From Pseudomonas spelaei (GTDB taxonomy: Bacteria; Pseudomonadota; Gammaproteobacteria; Pseudomonadales; Pseudomonadaceae): a stretch of 64,000 nt of DNA. Below, one piece after another: positions 18,966-26,909 of the stretch. Position numbers and translations under genes: made by a program. The stretch is from positions 124,001 through 188,000 of the forward strand of contig NZ_WNNK01000008.1 in the NCBI RefSeq assembly GCF_009724245.1. The letters are read 5' to 3'. Positions within the stretch are counted from its first letter, which is position 1. Each line of letters starts with the position of its first letter. The notes under the pieces are model-generated. The model searched no databases. It was not told the DNA's origin and worked only from the letters and a program-made list of their open reading frames with translations.

Positions 18966-19349
18966 ATGGGCAACCGCTCCCTGATCCTGCGTTACGTTCT
19001 GCTGGCCATCGGCTGGTTGAGCGTAGCGCTCGGGGTGATCGGCATCTTCCTTCCGGTTCTGCCGACTACGCCCTTCCTTCTGCTGGCTGCCGCCTGCTTT
19101 GCCCGTAGCTCACCGCGCTTCTACCAATGGCTGGTGGAGCATCCGCGCCTGGGTCCCTGGATTCGTGACTACCTGGATGGCAACGGCATTCCCCTCAAGG
19201 GCAAGGTGTACGCCATCGGGCTGATGTGGCTGAGTATTGGCTTGTCCTGCTACCTGGTGCCGCTGCCCTGGGCGCGCGGGTTCATGCTGACCAGTGCGGT
19301 GCTGGTGACGATCTATATCCTGCGACAAAAGACCCTGCCCCGGCGCTGA
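18966..19349 (+). CDS. YbaN/DUF454 inner-membrane protein
   Basis: A 127-aa integral membrane protein with about four hydrophobic segments. The DUF454 hallmark GIFLPVLPTTPFLLLAA is near residue 25, followed by CFARSSPRFYQWLVEHP and GPWIRDY. The ATG at 18966 gives the usual family start; an upstream frame overlaps the previous gene and is unlikely. Function is unknown. Confidence 0.87.
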   Translation: MGNRSLILRYVLLAIGWLSVALGVIGIFLPVLPTTPFLLLAAACFARSSPRFYQWLVEHPRLGPWIRDYLDGNGIPLKGKVYAIGLMWLSIGLSCYLVPLPWARGFMLTSAVLVTIYILRQKTLPRR

Positions 19350-19453
19350 GAAGCGCCCACACGACCTTGGTCGACACTGACTAACCCCCGGCATCATGCG
19401 AGACTGTCCGACCGGGCCTGGAATGCCCGGGTGTTCTTATGTCCGGAGTTCCC

Positions 19454-22400
19454 ATGACGCTGTCCAGCGGGCTGATCGCCGCCGTTGCCCTGGCCTATAT
19501 GGCCATTATGTTTGCCATCGCCTTTTACGGTGACCGTCGCCATGCGCCGCTGCCGCCGCGAGTGCGTGCCTGGGTGTATAGCCTGTCGCTGGCGGTCTAT
19601 TGCACAAGCTGGACCTTTTTCGGCGCCGTAGGCCAAGCAGCCGAACAGTTGTGGGCGTTTTTACCGATTTACCTGGGACCGGTACTGCTGTTGGTGCTGG
19701 CACCTTGGGTCCTGCAAAAGATGATTCTGATCAGCAAGCAGGAAAACATCACCTCCATCGCTGACTTTATCGCGGCCCGTTATGGCAAGTCTCAATCCCT
19801 GGCGGTAGTGGTGGCGCTGATCTGCCTGGTGGGTGTGCTGCCCTACATTGCCCTGCAGCTCAAAGGTATCGTGCTCGGGGTGAACCTGCTGATCGGCGCG
19901 GGTGCCGACGCCACAGGCACTCGCGCCCAGGACACCGCGCTCATCGTGTCCCTGGTGCTGGCACTGTTCACCATTGTATTTGGTACTCGCAACCTCGATG
20001 CCACGGAGCACCACCGTGGCATGGTGCTGGCGATTGCCTTTGAATCCCTGGTCAAGCTATTCGCGTTCCTGGCTGTCGGTGCGTTCGTCACCTACGGCCT
20101 GTATGACGGCTTCGATGACCTGTTCAGCCAAGCGATGTTGGCGCCACGGCTGGAGGAGTACTGGAAGGAAACCATCAACTGGCCGTCGATGGTGGTCCAG
20201 ACCGGTGTGGCGATGATGGCGATCATCTGCCTGCCGCGACAGTTTCATGTGACGGTGGTGGAAAACATCGAACCCCAGGACCTGCGCCTGGCCAAGTGGG
20301 TATTCCCGGCGTACCTGATTCTTGCCGCGCTGTTCGTGGTACCGATTGCCCTGGGCGGCAAAATGCTGCTCCCAGGGTCTGTGCTGCCAGACTCCTATGT
20401 AATCAGCCTGCCCCTGGCGGAAGCGCATCCAGCCCTGGCACTGCTGGCATTTATCGGCGGCGCGTCGGCAGCTACCGGTATGGTGATCGTGGCCAGCGTG
20501 GCGCTGTCGACCATGGTTTCCAACGATATGTTGTTGCCGTGGCTGCTACGCCGCACCAACGCCGAACGGCCGTTCGAAGTATTCCGTCACTGGATGCTCT
20601 CGGTGCGCCGAGTCAGCATCGTCATCATTCTGCTACTGGCCTACGTCAGCTACCGGCTGCTGGGCTCCACCGCGAGCCTGGCGACCATTGGCCAGATCGC
20701 CTTCGCCGCCGTCACCCAATTGGCGCCGGCGATGCTCGGCGCGCTGTACTGGAAACAAGCCAACCGTCGTGGCGTATTTGCCGGGCTCGCGGCCGGGACG
20801 TTCCTGTGGTTCTACACGTTGATCCTGCCGATTGCCGCCCATAGCCTGGGCTGGTCGCTGAGTGTCTTCCCTGGCCTGGCCTGGTTGCATAGCAATCCAC
20901 TAGGCCTGTCCATTACCCCGCTGACTCAAGGCGTGGTGCTATCGCTGGCAGGTAACTTCACGCTGTTTGTGTGGGTCTCGATGCTGTCGCGCACGCGGGT
21001 TTCGGAGCACTGGCAGGCCGGGCGTTTTATCGGCCAGGAAACCAGCCAGCGGGCCAGTGCCCGCTCGATGCTCTCGGTGCAGATCAACGATTTGCTCAGC
21101 CTGGCCGCGCGATTTGTCGGCGAGGAACGAGCGCAGCAGAGCTTTGTCCGCTTCGCCTATCGCCAGGGCAAAGGCTTCAACCCGAACCAGAACGCCGACA
21201 ATGATTGGATCGCCCACACCGAGCGGCTGCTGGCCGGCGTACTCGGGGCGTCATCGACCCGAGCCGTAGTGAAAGCCGCCATTGAAGGTCGGGAGATGCA
21301 GTTGGAGGACGTCGTACGGATCGCCGACGAAGCCTCCGAAGTGCTGCAGTTCAACCGTGCCCTGCTGCAAGGCGCCATCGAAAACATCACCCAAGGCATC
21401 AGCGTGGTGGACCAGTCTCTCAAGCTGGTGGCCTGGAACCGTCGCTACCTGGAACTGTTCAATTACCCGGACGGGTTGATCAGCGTCGGCCGACCGATTG
21501 CCGACATTATTCGCTACAACGCCGAGCGCGGGTTATGCGGTCCCGGCGAAGCCGAAGTGCATGTGGCTCGTCGTCTGCACTGGATGCGCCAGGGTCGTGC
21601 CCATACCTCGGAGCGACTGTTCCCCAATGGCCGGGTGATCGAGTTGATCGGCAACCCGATGCCCGGTGGTGGCTTTGTCATGAGCTTCACCGACATCACC
21701 GCCTTTCGCGAGGCCGAGCAGGCCTTGACCGAGGCCAATGAGGGCCTGGAACAGCGGGTTACCGAGCGAACCCATGAGTTGTCGCAACTGAACGTCGCGC
21801 TGACCGATGCCAAGGGCGTTGCCGAGTCGGCCAGCCAATCGAAAACCCGCTTTCTCGCGGCCGTCAGCCATGACCTGATGCAACCGCTGAACGCCGCGCG
21901 ACTGTTCTCCGCCGCCCTCTCCCACCAGAACGACGGCTTGTCGGGCGAGGCCCGGCAACTGGTGCAGCACTTGGACAGCTCCCTGCGTTCGGCCGAAGAC
22001 CTGATCAGCGACCTGCTGGACATTTCGCGCCTGGAGAACGGCAAAATCAACCCACAGCGCCAGCCCTTTATGCTTAACGAACTGTTCGACACCTTGGGCG
22101 CCGAGTTCAAGGCCCTGGCCCAGGAGCAAGGCTTGCGCTTCCGCTTGCGGGGTAGTCGCTTGCGCGTCGACAGCGATATCAAGTTACTAAGGCGGATCCT
22201 GCAGAACTTCCTGACCAACGCCTTCCGTTATGCCCACGGTCCGGTGCTATTAGGCGTACGACGGCGCCAAGGTGAATTGTGCCTGGAGGTCTGGGACCGT
22301 GGCCCCGGGATCCCCCAGGACAAGCAGAAAGTGATTTTCGAAGAGTTCAAACGCCTGGACAGCCATCAAACCCGCGCCGAAAAAGGCCTGGGTCTTGGGT

Positions 22401-22924
22401 TGGCAATTGCCGATGGGCTGTGCCGAGTGCTCGGTCACCGCTTGAGCGTGCGCTCATGGCCAGGCAAGGGCAGCGTGTTCAGTGTCCGGGTACCATTGGC
22501 TCGAACACAGTCCAGCCCGCAGGTCAAGCCGACGCTGGAAAATGGCCTGCCATTGAGCGGCGCCCAGGTGCTATGCGTGGACAACGAAGAGAGCATCCTG
22601 ATCGGCATGCGCAGCCTGCTCAGCCGCTGGGGCTGCGAGGTCTTTACCGCCCGCGACCAGGCACAATGCGCCGCGTTGCTGGCCGAAGGGATACGACCGC
22701 AACTGGCGCTGGTGGATTACCACCTGGACCACGGCGAGACCGGCACCGAATTGATGGGTTGGTTGCGAGCGCAATTGGCGGAACCGATCCCGGGCGTAGT
22801 GATCAGTGCCGATGGGCGACCGGAAATGGTCGCCGAGGTACATGGGGCAGGATTGGATTATCTGGCCAAACCGGTGAAACCGGCGGCGCTGCGGGCGTTA
22901 CTGAGCAGACACCTGCCCCTGTAG
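19454..22924 (+). CDS. Symporter-fused hybrid sensor histidine kinase/response regulator
   Basis: A 1156-aa inner-membrane sensor. Residues about 1-510 form a sodium:solute-symporter-like module of 12-13 helices. A linker and PAS domain (about 630-750) and a coiled coil (about 755-790) follow. Then come HisKA with the phosphoacceptor in AAVSHDLMQPLNAAR (His near 805), HATPase_c with GPGIPQDK and GLGLGLAI, and a C-terminal receiver with VDYHL (Asp near 1087). CbrA has the same symporter-PAS-kinase build but no receiver. I use the ATG at 19454 (GGAG seven bases upstream); an ATG at 19439 is possible. No partner regulator gene is adjacent. The TAG stop lies inside a REP element. Confidence 0.9.
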   Translation: MTLSSGLIAAVALAYMAIMFAIAFYGDRRHAPLPPRVRAWVYSLSLAVYCTSWTFFGAVGQAAEQLWAFLPIYLGPVLLLVLAPWVLQKMILISKQENITSIADFIAARYGKSQSLAVVVALICLVGVLPYIALQLKGIVLGVNLLIGAGADATGTRAQDTALIVSLVLALFTIVFGTRNLDATEHHRGMVLAIAFESLVKLFAFLAVGAFVTYGLYDGFDDLFSQAMLAPRLEEYWKETINWPSMVVQTGVAMMAIICLPRQFHVTVVENIEPQDLRLAKWVFPAYLILAALFVVPIALGGKMLLPGSVLPDSYVISLPLAEAHPALALLAFIGGASAATGMVIVASVALSTMVSNDMLLPWLLRRTNAERPFEVFRHWMLSVRRVSIVIILLLAYVSYRLLGSTASLATIGQIAFAAVTQLAPAMLGALYWKQANRRGVFAGLAAGTFLWFYTLILPIAAHSLGWSLSVFPGLAWLHSNPLGLSITPLTQGVVLSLAGNFTLFVWVSMLSRTRVSEHWQAGRFIGQETSQRASARSMLSVQINDLLSLAARFVGEERAQQSFVRFAYRQGKGFNPNQNADNDWIAHTERLLAGVLGASSTRAVVKAAIEGREMQLEDVVRIADEASEVLQFNRALLQGAIENITQGISVVDQSLKLVAWNRRYLELFNYPDGLISVGRPIADIIRYNAERGLCGPGEAEVHVARRLHWMRQGRAHTSERLFPNGRVIELIGNPMPGGGFVMSFTDITAFREAEQALTEANEGLEQRVTERTHELSQLNVALTDAKGVAESASQSKTRFLAAVSHDLMQPLNAARLFSAALSHQNDGLSGEARQLVQHLDSSLRSAEDLISDLLDISRLENGKINPQRQPFMLNELFDTLGAEFKALAQEQGLRFRLRGSRLRVDSDIKLLRRILQNFLTNAFRYAHGPVLLGVRRRQGELCLEVWDRGPGIPQDKQKVIFEEFKRLDSHQTRAEKGLGLGLAIADGLCRVLGHRLSVRSWPGKGSVFSVRVPLARTQSSPQVKPTLENGLPLSGAQVLCVDNEESILIGMRSLLSRWGCEVFTARDQAQCAALLAEGIRPQLALVDYHLDHGETGTELMGWLRAQLAEPIPGVVISADGRPEMVAEVHGAGLDYLAKPVKPAALRALLSRHLPL

Positions 22925-22969
22925 CCGCTGCGATGCGTATCGCAGCCTCGTGCCTCGCCAGCGGCTACA
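22921..22969. repeat. Short REP pair, family C
   Basis: Abbreviated inverted copies of GTAGCCGCTG...CAGCGGCTAC with cores CGATGCG and CGCAGCCTCGTGCC. The element starts one base before the TAG stop of the hybrid kinase, so the stop codon is part of the repeat, and it ends 5 bases from the rmuC stop on the other strand. Confidence 0.85.
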
Positions 22970-22973
22970 GGGT

Positions 22974-24452
22974 TTATTCAGGCAGTGACGCCACACCGTC
23001 TTCATCGGTCATCGCCCGCTCCAGCAGATCCGCCGGCAGGCTTTTACTGGCACGGGCACCGAGCAATTTCAGTTGCTCGGTCCGACTGACCAGATTCCCA
23101 CGCCCATCTGTCAGCTTGTTCCGCGCCGCACTGTAGGCCTTGTCCAACTGCTGCAAGCGATTGCCCACCTCATCCAGGTCCTGGATAAACAGTACGAACT
23201 TGTCGTAAAGCCAACCGGCGCGCTCGGCGATTTCCCGGGCGTTCTGGCTCTGCCGTTCTTGCTTCCACAGGCTGTCGATCACCCGCAAGGTCGCCAACAA
23301 TGTCGTCGGACTGACAATGACGATATTACGATCGAATGCCTCCTGGAACAGATTCGGCTCAGCCTGCAGCGCGGCCGAAAATGCCGCTTCGATGGGCACG
23401 AACAGCAGTACAAAATCCAGGCTATGCAGACCTTCCAGACGTTTGTAATCCTTGCCGGCCAGGCCTTTGACATGAGTGCGCAGGGACAATACGTGCTGCT
23501 TGAGTGCTGCCTGGCCGATGACCTCATCGTCTGCGACCACGTACTGCTGATACGCCGTCAGGCTGACCTTGGAATCCACCACCACCTGCTTGTCACCGGG
23601 CAGCATGATCAACACGTCGGGCTGGAAGCGCTCTCCGTCAGGGCCCTTGAGGCTGACTTGGGTCTGGTACTCACGGCCCTTCTCCAGGCCCGCATGTTCC
23701 AACACCCGCTCAAGGATCAACTCACCCCAGTTGCCTTGGGTCTTCTGCCCCTTCAGGGCACGGGTCAGGTTGGTGGCCTCGTCAGAGAGACGCAGGTTCA
23801 ATTGTTGCAAGCGCTCCAGTTCCTTGGCCAGGGAGAAGCGCTCCCGCGCTTCGTTCTGGTAACTTTCTTCCACCCGTTTCTCAAAGGACTGAATGCGTTC
23901 CTTGAGCGGATCGAGCAACTGTCCGAGGCGCTGCTGGCTGGTTTCGGCAAAACGTTGTTCGCGCTCGTCGAAGATTTTCCCGGCCAACTCGGCGAACTGC
24001 GCGCGCAGCTCGTCCCGCGAGCCTTGCAGGTCGTTGAGGCGTTGTTGGTGGCTTTCCTGTTGTTCGCGCAGTTCGGCGCGCAGGGAAGCGGACAAAGCGT
24101 CCAGACGACGCAACTCGACCTCTTTGGCAGAGCGATCCAGGTTCCAGGCATGGGCGGCGTCGCGGGCGTTGTCGCGGTCAATCTGCAGCAATTCGACTTC
24201 CCGGCGCATGGCAGCCAGATCCGCCTGCTTGGCCGCATTGGCCTGGCTCAGATCGCTGATCTCATCGCGACCGGCATCCAGCTGCGCCGCCAGCCCTTCT
24301 TGCGCCAGTTGGGCCATGGCCAGGCGCTCTTCCAACAGCTCTCTGCCAGCCAGCCGCTCGTTCAGCCGGCGCTGAACCTGCCAGCACAGCGCCAAAAGCG
24401 GCAATGCCGCACCGGCGAGACCCAGCGCCACACTGGTCCAGTCAAAAGCCAT
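22974..24452 (-). CDS. rmuC: DNA recombination protein RmuC
   Basis: RmuC limits recombination at inverted repeats and is predicted to be a nuclease-fold protein. The 492-aa product has an N-terminal membrane anchor (about residues 5-22), a long coiled coil (about 30-190, rich in Glu, Gln, Leu and Arg) and the RmuC domain (about 200-450). That domain contains GNWGELILERVLEHAGLEKGREY and VVDSKVSLTAY. I use the ATG at 24452, with AGGA six bases away; upstream ATG and TTG codons are too near that site. Its presence beside a REP palindrome is probably coincidental. Confidence 0.93.
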   Translation of the reverse strand: MAFDWTSVALGLAGAALPLLALCWQVQRRLNERLAGRELLEERLAMAQLAQEGLAAQLDAGRDEISDLSQANAAKQADLAAMRREVELLQIDRDNARDAAHAWNLDRSAKEVELRRLDALSASLRAELREQQESHQQRLNDLQGSRDELRAQFAELAGKIFDEREQRFAETSQQRLGQLLDPLKERIQSFEKRVEESYQNEARERFSLAKELERLQQLNLRLSDEATNLTRALKGQKTQGNWGELILERVLEHAGLEKGREYQTQVSLKGPDGERFQPDVLIMLPGDKQVVVDSKVSLTAYQQYVVADDEVIGQAALKQHVLSLRTHVKGLAGKDYKRLEGLHSLDFVLLFVPIEAAFSAALQAEPNLFQEAFDRNIVIVSPTTLLATLRVIDSLWKQERQSQNAREIAERAGWLYDKFVLFIQDLDEVGNRLQQLDKAYSAARNKLTDGRGNLVSRTEQLKLLGARASKSLPADLLERAMTDEDGVASLPE

Positions 24453-24513
24453 AGCCATTCCTGCCAATACTCTGAAAAAGGAAGGTTAACCAAGCTGACG
24501 CGAGGAGGACAGC

Positions 24514-24837
24514 TCAGTCTTCGATCTGGCCCAGTTCCCGCTGGGCGCGACGGTCGCCGGCGCGAGCAGCTTGGCGCAGCAAGTCATAGCCGATGCGACG
24601 GTCCCGGGCATTGCCGCACTCACGGCACATCAATTGGCCCAGCCGGCTTTGCGCCGCGACTATGCCTTCACGAGCCGGCTGCTTGAGCAAATGCCCGGCG
24701 AAATGTTTGACGCTGGGGTTATCACCCAGTCGCGGGCTATCGAGCAACCACAAAGCCACTTTCAGGGAAAAACGCTTGGGGACGGTAACAACCTGGGGGC
24801 TGTCGGTAACAGATGGTGATACTGAGCGAAACTTCAT
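24514..24837 (-). CDS. Sel1-repeat-like small protein
   Basis: A 107-aa protein from the ATG at 24837. The C-terminal half has Sel1/TPR-like helices: AREGIVAAQSRLGQLMC and DRRIGYDLLRQAARAGDRRAQRELGQ. Two cysteines (CREC) lie between them. The first 30 residues are unremarkable and basic. Upstream in-frame codons to 24996 run through a palindromic DnaA-box region and are not credible coding sequence. It follows rmuC's start by about 60 bases on the same strand. Function is unknown. Confidence 0.78.
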   Translation of the reverse strand: MKFRSVSPSVTDSPQVVTVPKRFSLKVALWLLDSPRLGDNPSVKHFAGHLLKQPAREGIVAAQSRLGQLMCRECGNARDRRIGYDLLRQAARAGDRRAQRELGQIED

Positions 24838-24943
24838 AAAGCACTGTGGGACAGAACGAAAGGCGCGCAACTCTACTCCTTTTTTCGTACAGGTAAAGCT
24901 GAAAAAAGCCTGCACGCCCGTCCTAGAGCAAGCGCTTGGGACA

Positions 24944-24964
24944 ATCCACAGAAGCTGTGGATAA
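24944..24964. promoter_or_regulatory. Inverted DnaA-box pair
   Basis: ATCCACA-GAAGC-TGTGGAT is a perfect inverted repeat. The right arm extends to TGTGGATAA (24956-24964), which is the complement of the consensus DnaA box TTATCCACA. A weaker third copy, AGTGGACAA, follows at about 24969. It lies about 110 bases upstream of the Sel1-like gene. DnaA binding is a prediction. Confidence 0.6.
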
Positions 24965-25484
24965 CTCAGTGGACAACCGTTCTTTAACTCGCGCAAAGCC
25001 CCATGGAACGGGGCCCGCAGTCAAACTGACGATTTTTTCACCAATAAAAAAAAGCCAGATTTTTCATTGACTTAAATTTTCATTGCAGGCAACCGAGGGC
25101 ATCGAAGGCGAGGTGACAGTGCGGTGACACACTGCGCAACCAATGTGCACAACTACCCACCGGATGGTTATACCGTGGCTCCGTTTTGGCCCCTGGGTTA
25201 CCCCGTAACGTTACCGCCCCCAAAACGTGCGCAGTTGCCAATACCCTCCCCACCTCACCTGCCTGGTCCTACACAGCGGTCTACCCGTGCTTCCGGGGCT
25301 ACCCAAAGTATTTTATCTAGCACACTTCCTTTCTCTGTTTCAATCCGTTACTATCCGCGGCGTTAGTACCAAGCTGAAAGTCAATTCTGGTCGAACAAAT
25401 CCCCACGGCACCCCTCCTTAAAGAGAGACACCTGCCGACAACACGGGATCGACCACCTCGATGGTTTCCAGGTATCACTTGCGA

Positions 25485-25518
25485 CGACACAGCCTTTGAA
25501 ATAATGCAAAGGGTGTCG
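25485..25518 (+). other. Strong RNA hairpin in the leader of the 74-aa gene
   Basis: CGACAC-AG-CCTTTG pairs with CAAAGG-GTGTCG around the loop AAATAATG, giving 12 base pairs with one two-base bulge. No T-tract follows, so it is not a simple terminator. It lies about 260 bases before the 74-aa reading frame. Confidence 0.55.
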
Positions 25519-25777
25519 CGAAGTCTCAATACTCTGACCGAACCAACCTGCAAATTGATCAGGATCTTCACCCCGGGCCCAGAACCTTTGCCCCTGTTGT
25601 GTTGCCTGCCCTCCTAAGTACCTACCTGCCAGCCCAAGCGCGCCAAACTATTCAGCGCTTCAAACTGGCTGCTTTGTTCCAGTCGGGTTCTTCGCTTGAT
25701 CAATGGTGATCAGCGTCACTGGAACGTTTTAACGTTGCACGGTTCTTATCCGTGTCATTTGTAGGAACACCCATAAT

Positions 25778-26002
25778 ATGTCTAATCAAATCCACACTCA
25801 GGATGCCATTCGCACCCTCACTAATGCTTTTGCTCCAATGAACTGCCTGATCATGGCCGCTCGCAAAGGCTGCTTCAGCTTCACCCTGGTCAACGAACAC
25901 GGCATCGCTCGTCACAGCGAACGCCTGTACCCCGATCAATACTCCAGCGCAGAGCCGCTGCAGGCCGTGATCGAGCGTACCCGTCAGGCATTGATTGCCT
26001 GA
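25778..26002 (+). CDS. Conserved-looking 74-aa protein of unknown function
   Basis: A compact soluble protein starting MSNQIHTQDAIRTLTNAF and ending ERTRQALIA. It has a predicted N-terminal helix, a central strand-like segment (KGCFSFTLVNEHGIARHSERLY) and a C-terminal helix. It has Cys at about residues 23 and 32, and no signal peptide. Codon use is that of a real Pseudomonas gene, and a strong terminator follows the stop. There is no clear Shine-Dalgarno directly before the ATG (AGGAACACCCATA is about 13 bases away). I do not recognise the family. Confidence 0.8.
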   Translation: MSNQIHTQDAIRTLTNAFAPMNCLIMAARKGCFSFTLVNEHGIARHSERLYPDQYSSAEPLQAVIERTRQALIA

Positions 26003-26023
26003 TCGACCCGGATCGCTGAAACA

Positions 26024-26055
26024 CAAAACCCCGTCTAAATGGCGGGGTTTTTTAT
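26024..26055 (+). terminator. Rho-independent terminator after the 74-aa gene
   Basis: AACCCCG and CGGGGTT form a GC-rich stem around a short loop (TCTAAATGG), followed by a run of T. It starts about 22 bases after the stop codon. Confidence 0.9.
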
Positions 26056-26280
26056 TGCCTGAAATTCAAGTACTCGCGGTTTTGCCTAAGAGCAAATAGA
26101 TATAAACATTATAACTAAATGAAGAAAATATTTTAAAAACAGTCCTTTACATCGTGAATATGACACTACACTTCAACTCAAGCGGCATGATCCGCTTCCG
26201 GTGAGCCTGAGATCCGATCCACCGCTGCCAAGCCCTATCCTCTCAGGACTCGCCGACTACTTTCATGGATCGAGGCAATT

Positions 26281-26763
26281 ATGGGTATCGCTGCCAGCGA
26301 ATTGTGTCGTTATGTGATCCGGCCCACCTTGATCTACCTGGGCCGTCATAGCCCCACCGCAGAATCCCTGCTGCTGGGCATCGCTGCCAGCCAGTCGGCC
26401 CTCGGTTCAGCCCTGCATGATCGCCGCGGCCATGGCCTCTATAGCATCACCGAACCGCGCCACCGTGCCCTGTGGGACGACTACCTGGCCCTGGATCCGG
26501 AACGCGCCAGCCTGGTACGTGGCCTGGCCAGCCAGCATGCTTTCTTCAGCGGCCCGCAACTGGAGTTGACGGTCAACCTGCGTTACGCCACAGCCATTGC
26601 CTGGCTGCTGGTAGAACAACACCGCCCTGCACTGCCCCCACCAGACGATGTGCTGGCGATGGCGCGTATCTGGCGAGAAATATTTCACCCTCAGGGCCGG
26701 CTGCGGGACTACACCCGCGCCTGGCAAACCTGTATTTCCCCCTTGAATCAGGTGGCCTGTTGA
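26281..26763 (+). CDS. Phage-like protein of unknown function (160 aa)
   Basis: The product reads like a family known from tailed-phage genomes: VIRPTLIYLGRHSPTAESLLLGIAASQSALG (about residues 12-42), then GHGLYSITEPRHRALWDDYLA and a C-terminal FHPQGRLRDYTRAW. In phage versions I recall Glu (AAQES) and Gln (YQMEP) at the positions that are AASQS and YSITE here. If this reading is right, residues of a lysozyme-like site have changed. The ATG has GAGG six bases upstream. About 80 bases of AT-rich DNA (26085-26165), unlike its surroundings, precede it. No other phage genes are near. The family assignment is from memory and tentative. Confidence 0.72.
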   Translation: MGIAASELCRYVIRPTLIYLGRHSPTAESLLLGIAASQSALGSALHDRRGHGLYSITEPRHRALWDDYLALDPERASLVRGLASQHAFFSGPQLELTVNLRYATAIAWLLVEQHRPALPPPDDVLAMARIWREIFHPQGRLRDYTRAWQTCISPLNQVAC

Positions 26764-26909
26764 CCGGGCAATTTGCAAGATTCGGCAAAAATCAGGGATT
26801 TTGGTCGGATTGTCCTACAAAACCGCTCTATCTCCTGCGTTACAGCCTATAGCGCTAACGTAAATTTATTGATACTTTCCGCAGCGGTGATCACCACGGA
26901 GTTCTAATA

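Larger units (their letters stand above)
24838..25777. other. 940-bp gene-free region with DnaA boxes and structured leader
   Basis: No convincing protein gene is present on either strand. From left to right it holds the DnaA-box palindrome (24944-24964), an AT-rich stretch (25022-25085) and a pyrimidine-rich plus strand (about 25180-25440). A possible promoter TTCCTT-N17-TACTAT sits at about 25326-25354. Several hairpins then run up to the 74-aa gene: 25485-25518, 25692-25714, AACGTT-TT-AACGTT at 25722-25735 and CACGG/CCGTG at 25739-25755. The pattern suits a long 5' leader or a separate small RNA. Confidence 0.6.

Noticed and set aside
23073..24686. 537-codon open frame opposite rmuC
   Set aside because: Low-complexity Leu/Gln-rich translation of the rmuC coiled coil; no domain or ribosome-binding site.
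24838..24996. N-terminal extension of the Sel1-like protein
   Set aside because: The extra 53 codons cross the DnaA-box palindrome and lack similarity; the ATG at 24837 gives a compact protein.
24944..25085. A chromosomal replication origin
   Set aside because: DnaA boxes and an AT-rich run are present, but there are only two or three boxes and none of the usual oriC neighbours (dnaA, dnaN, rpmH, gidA) is here.
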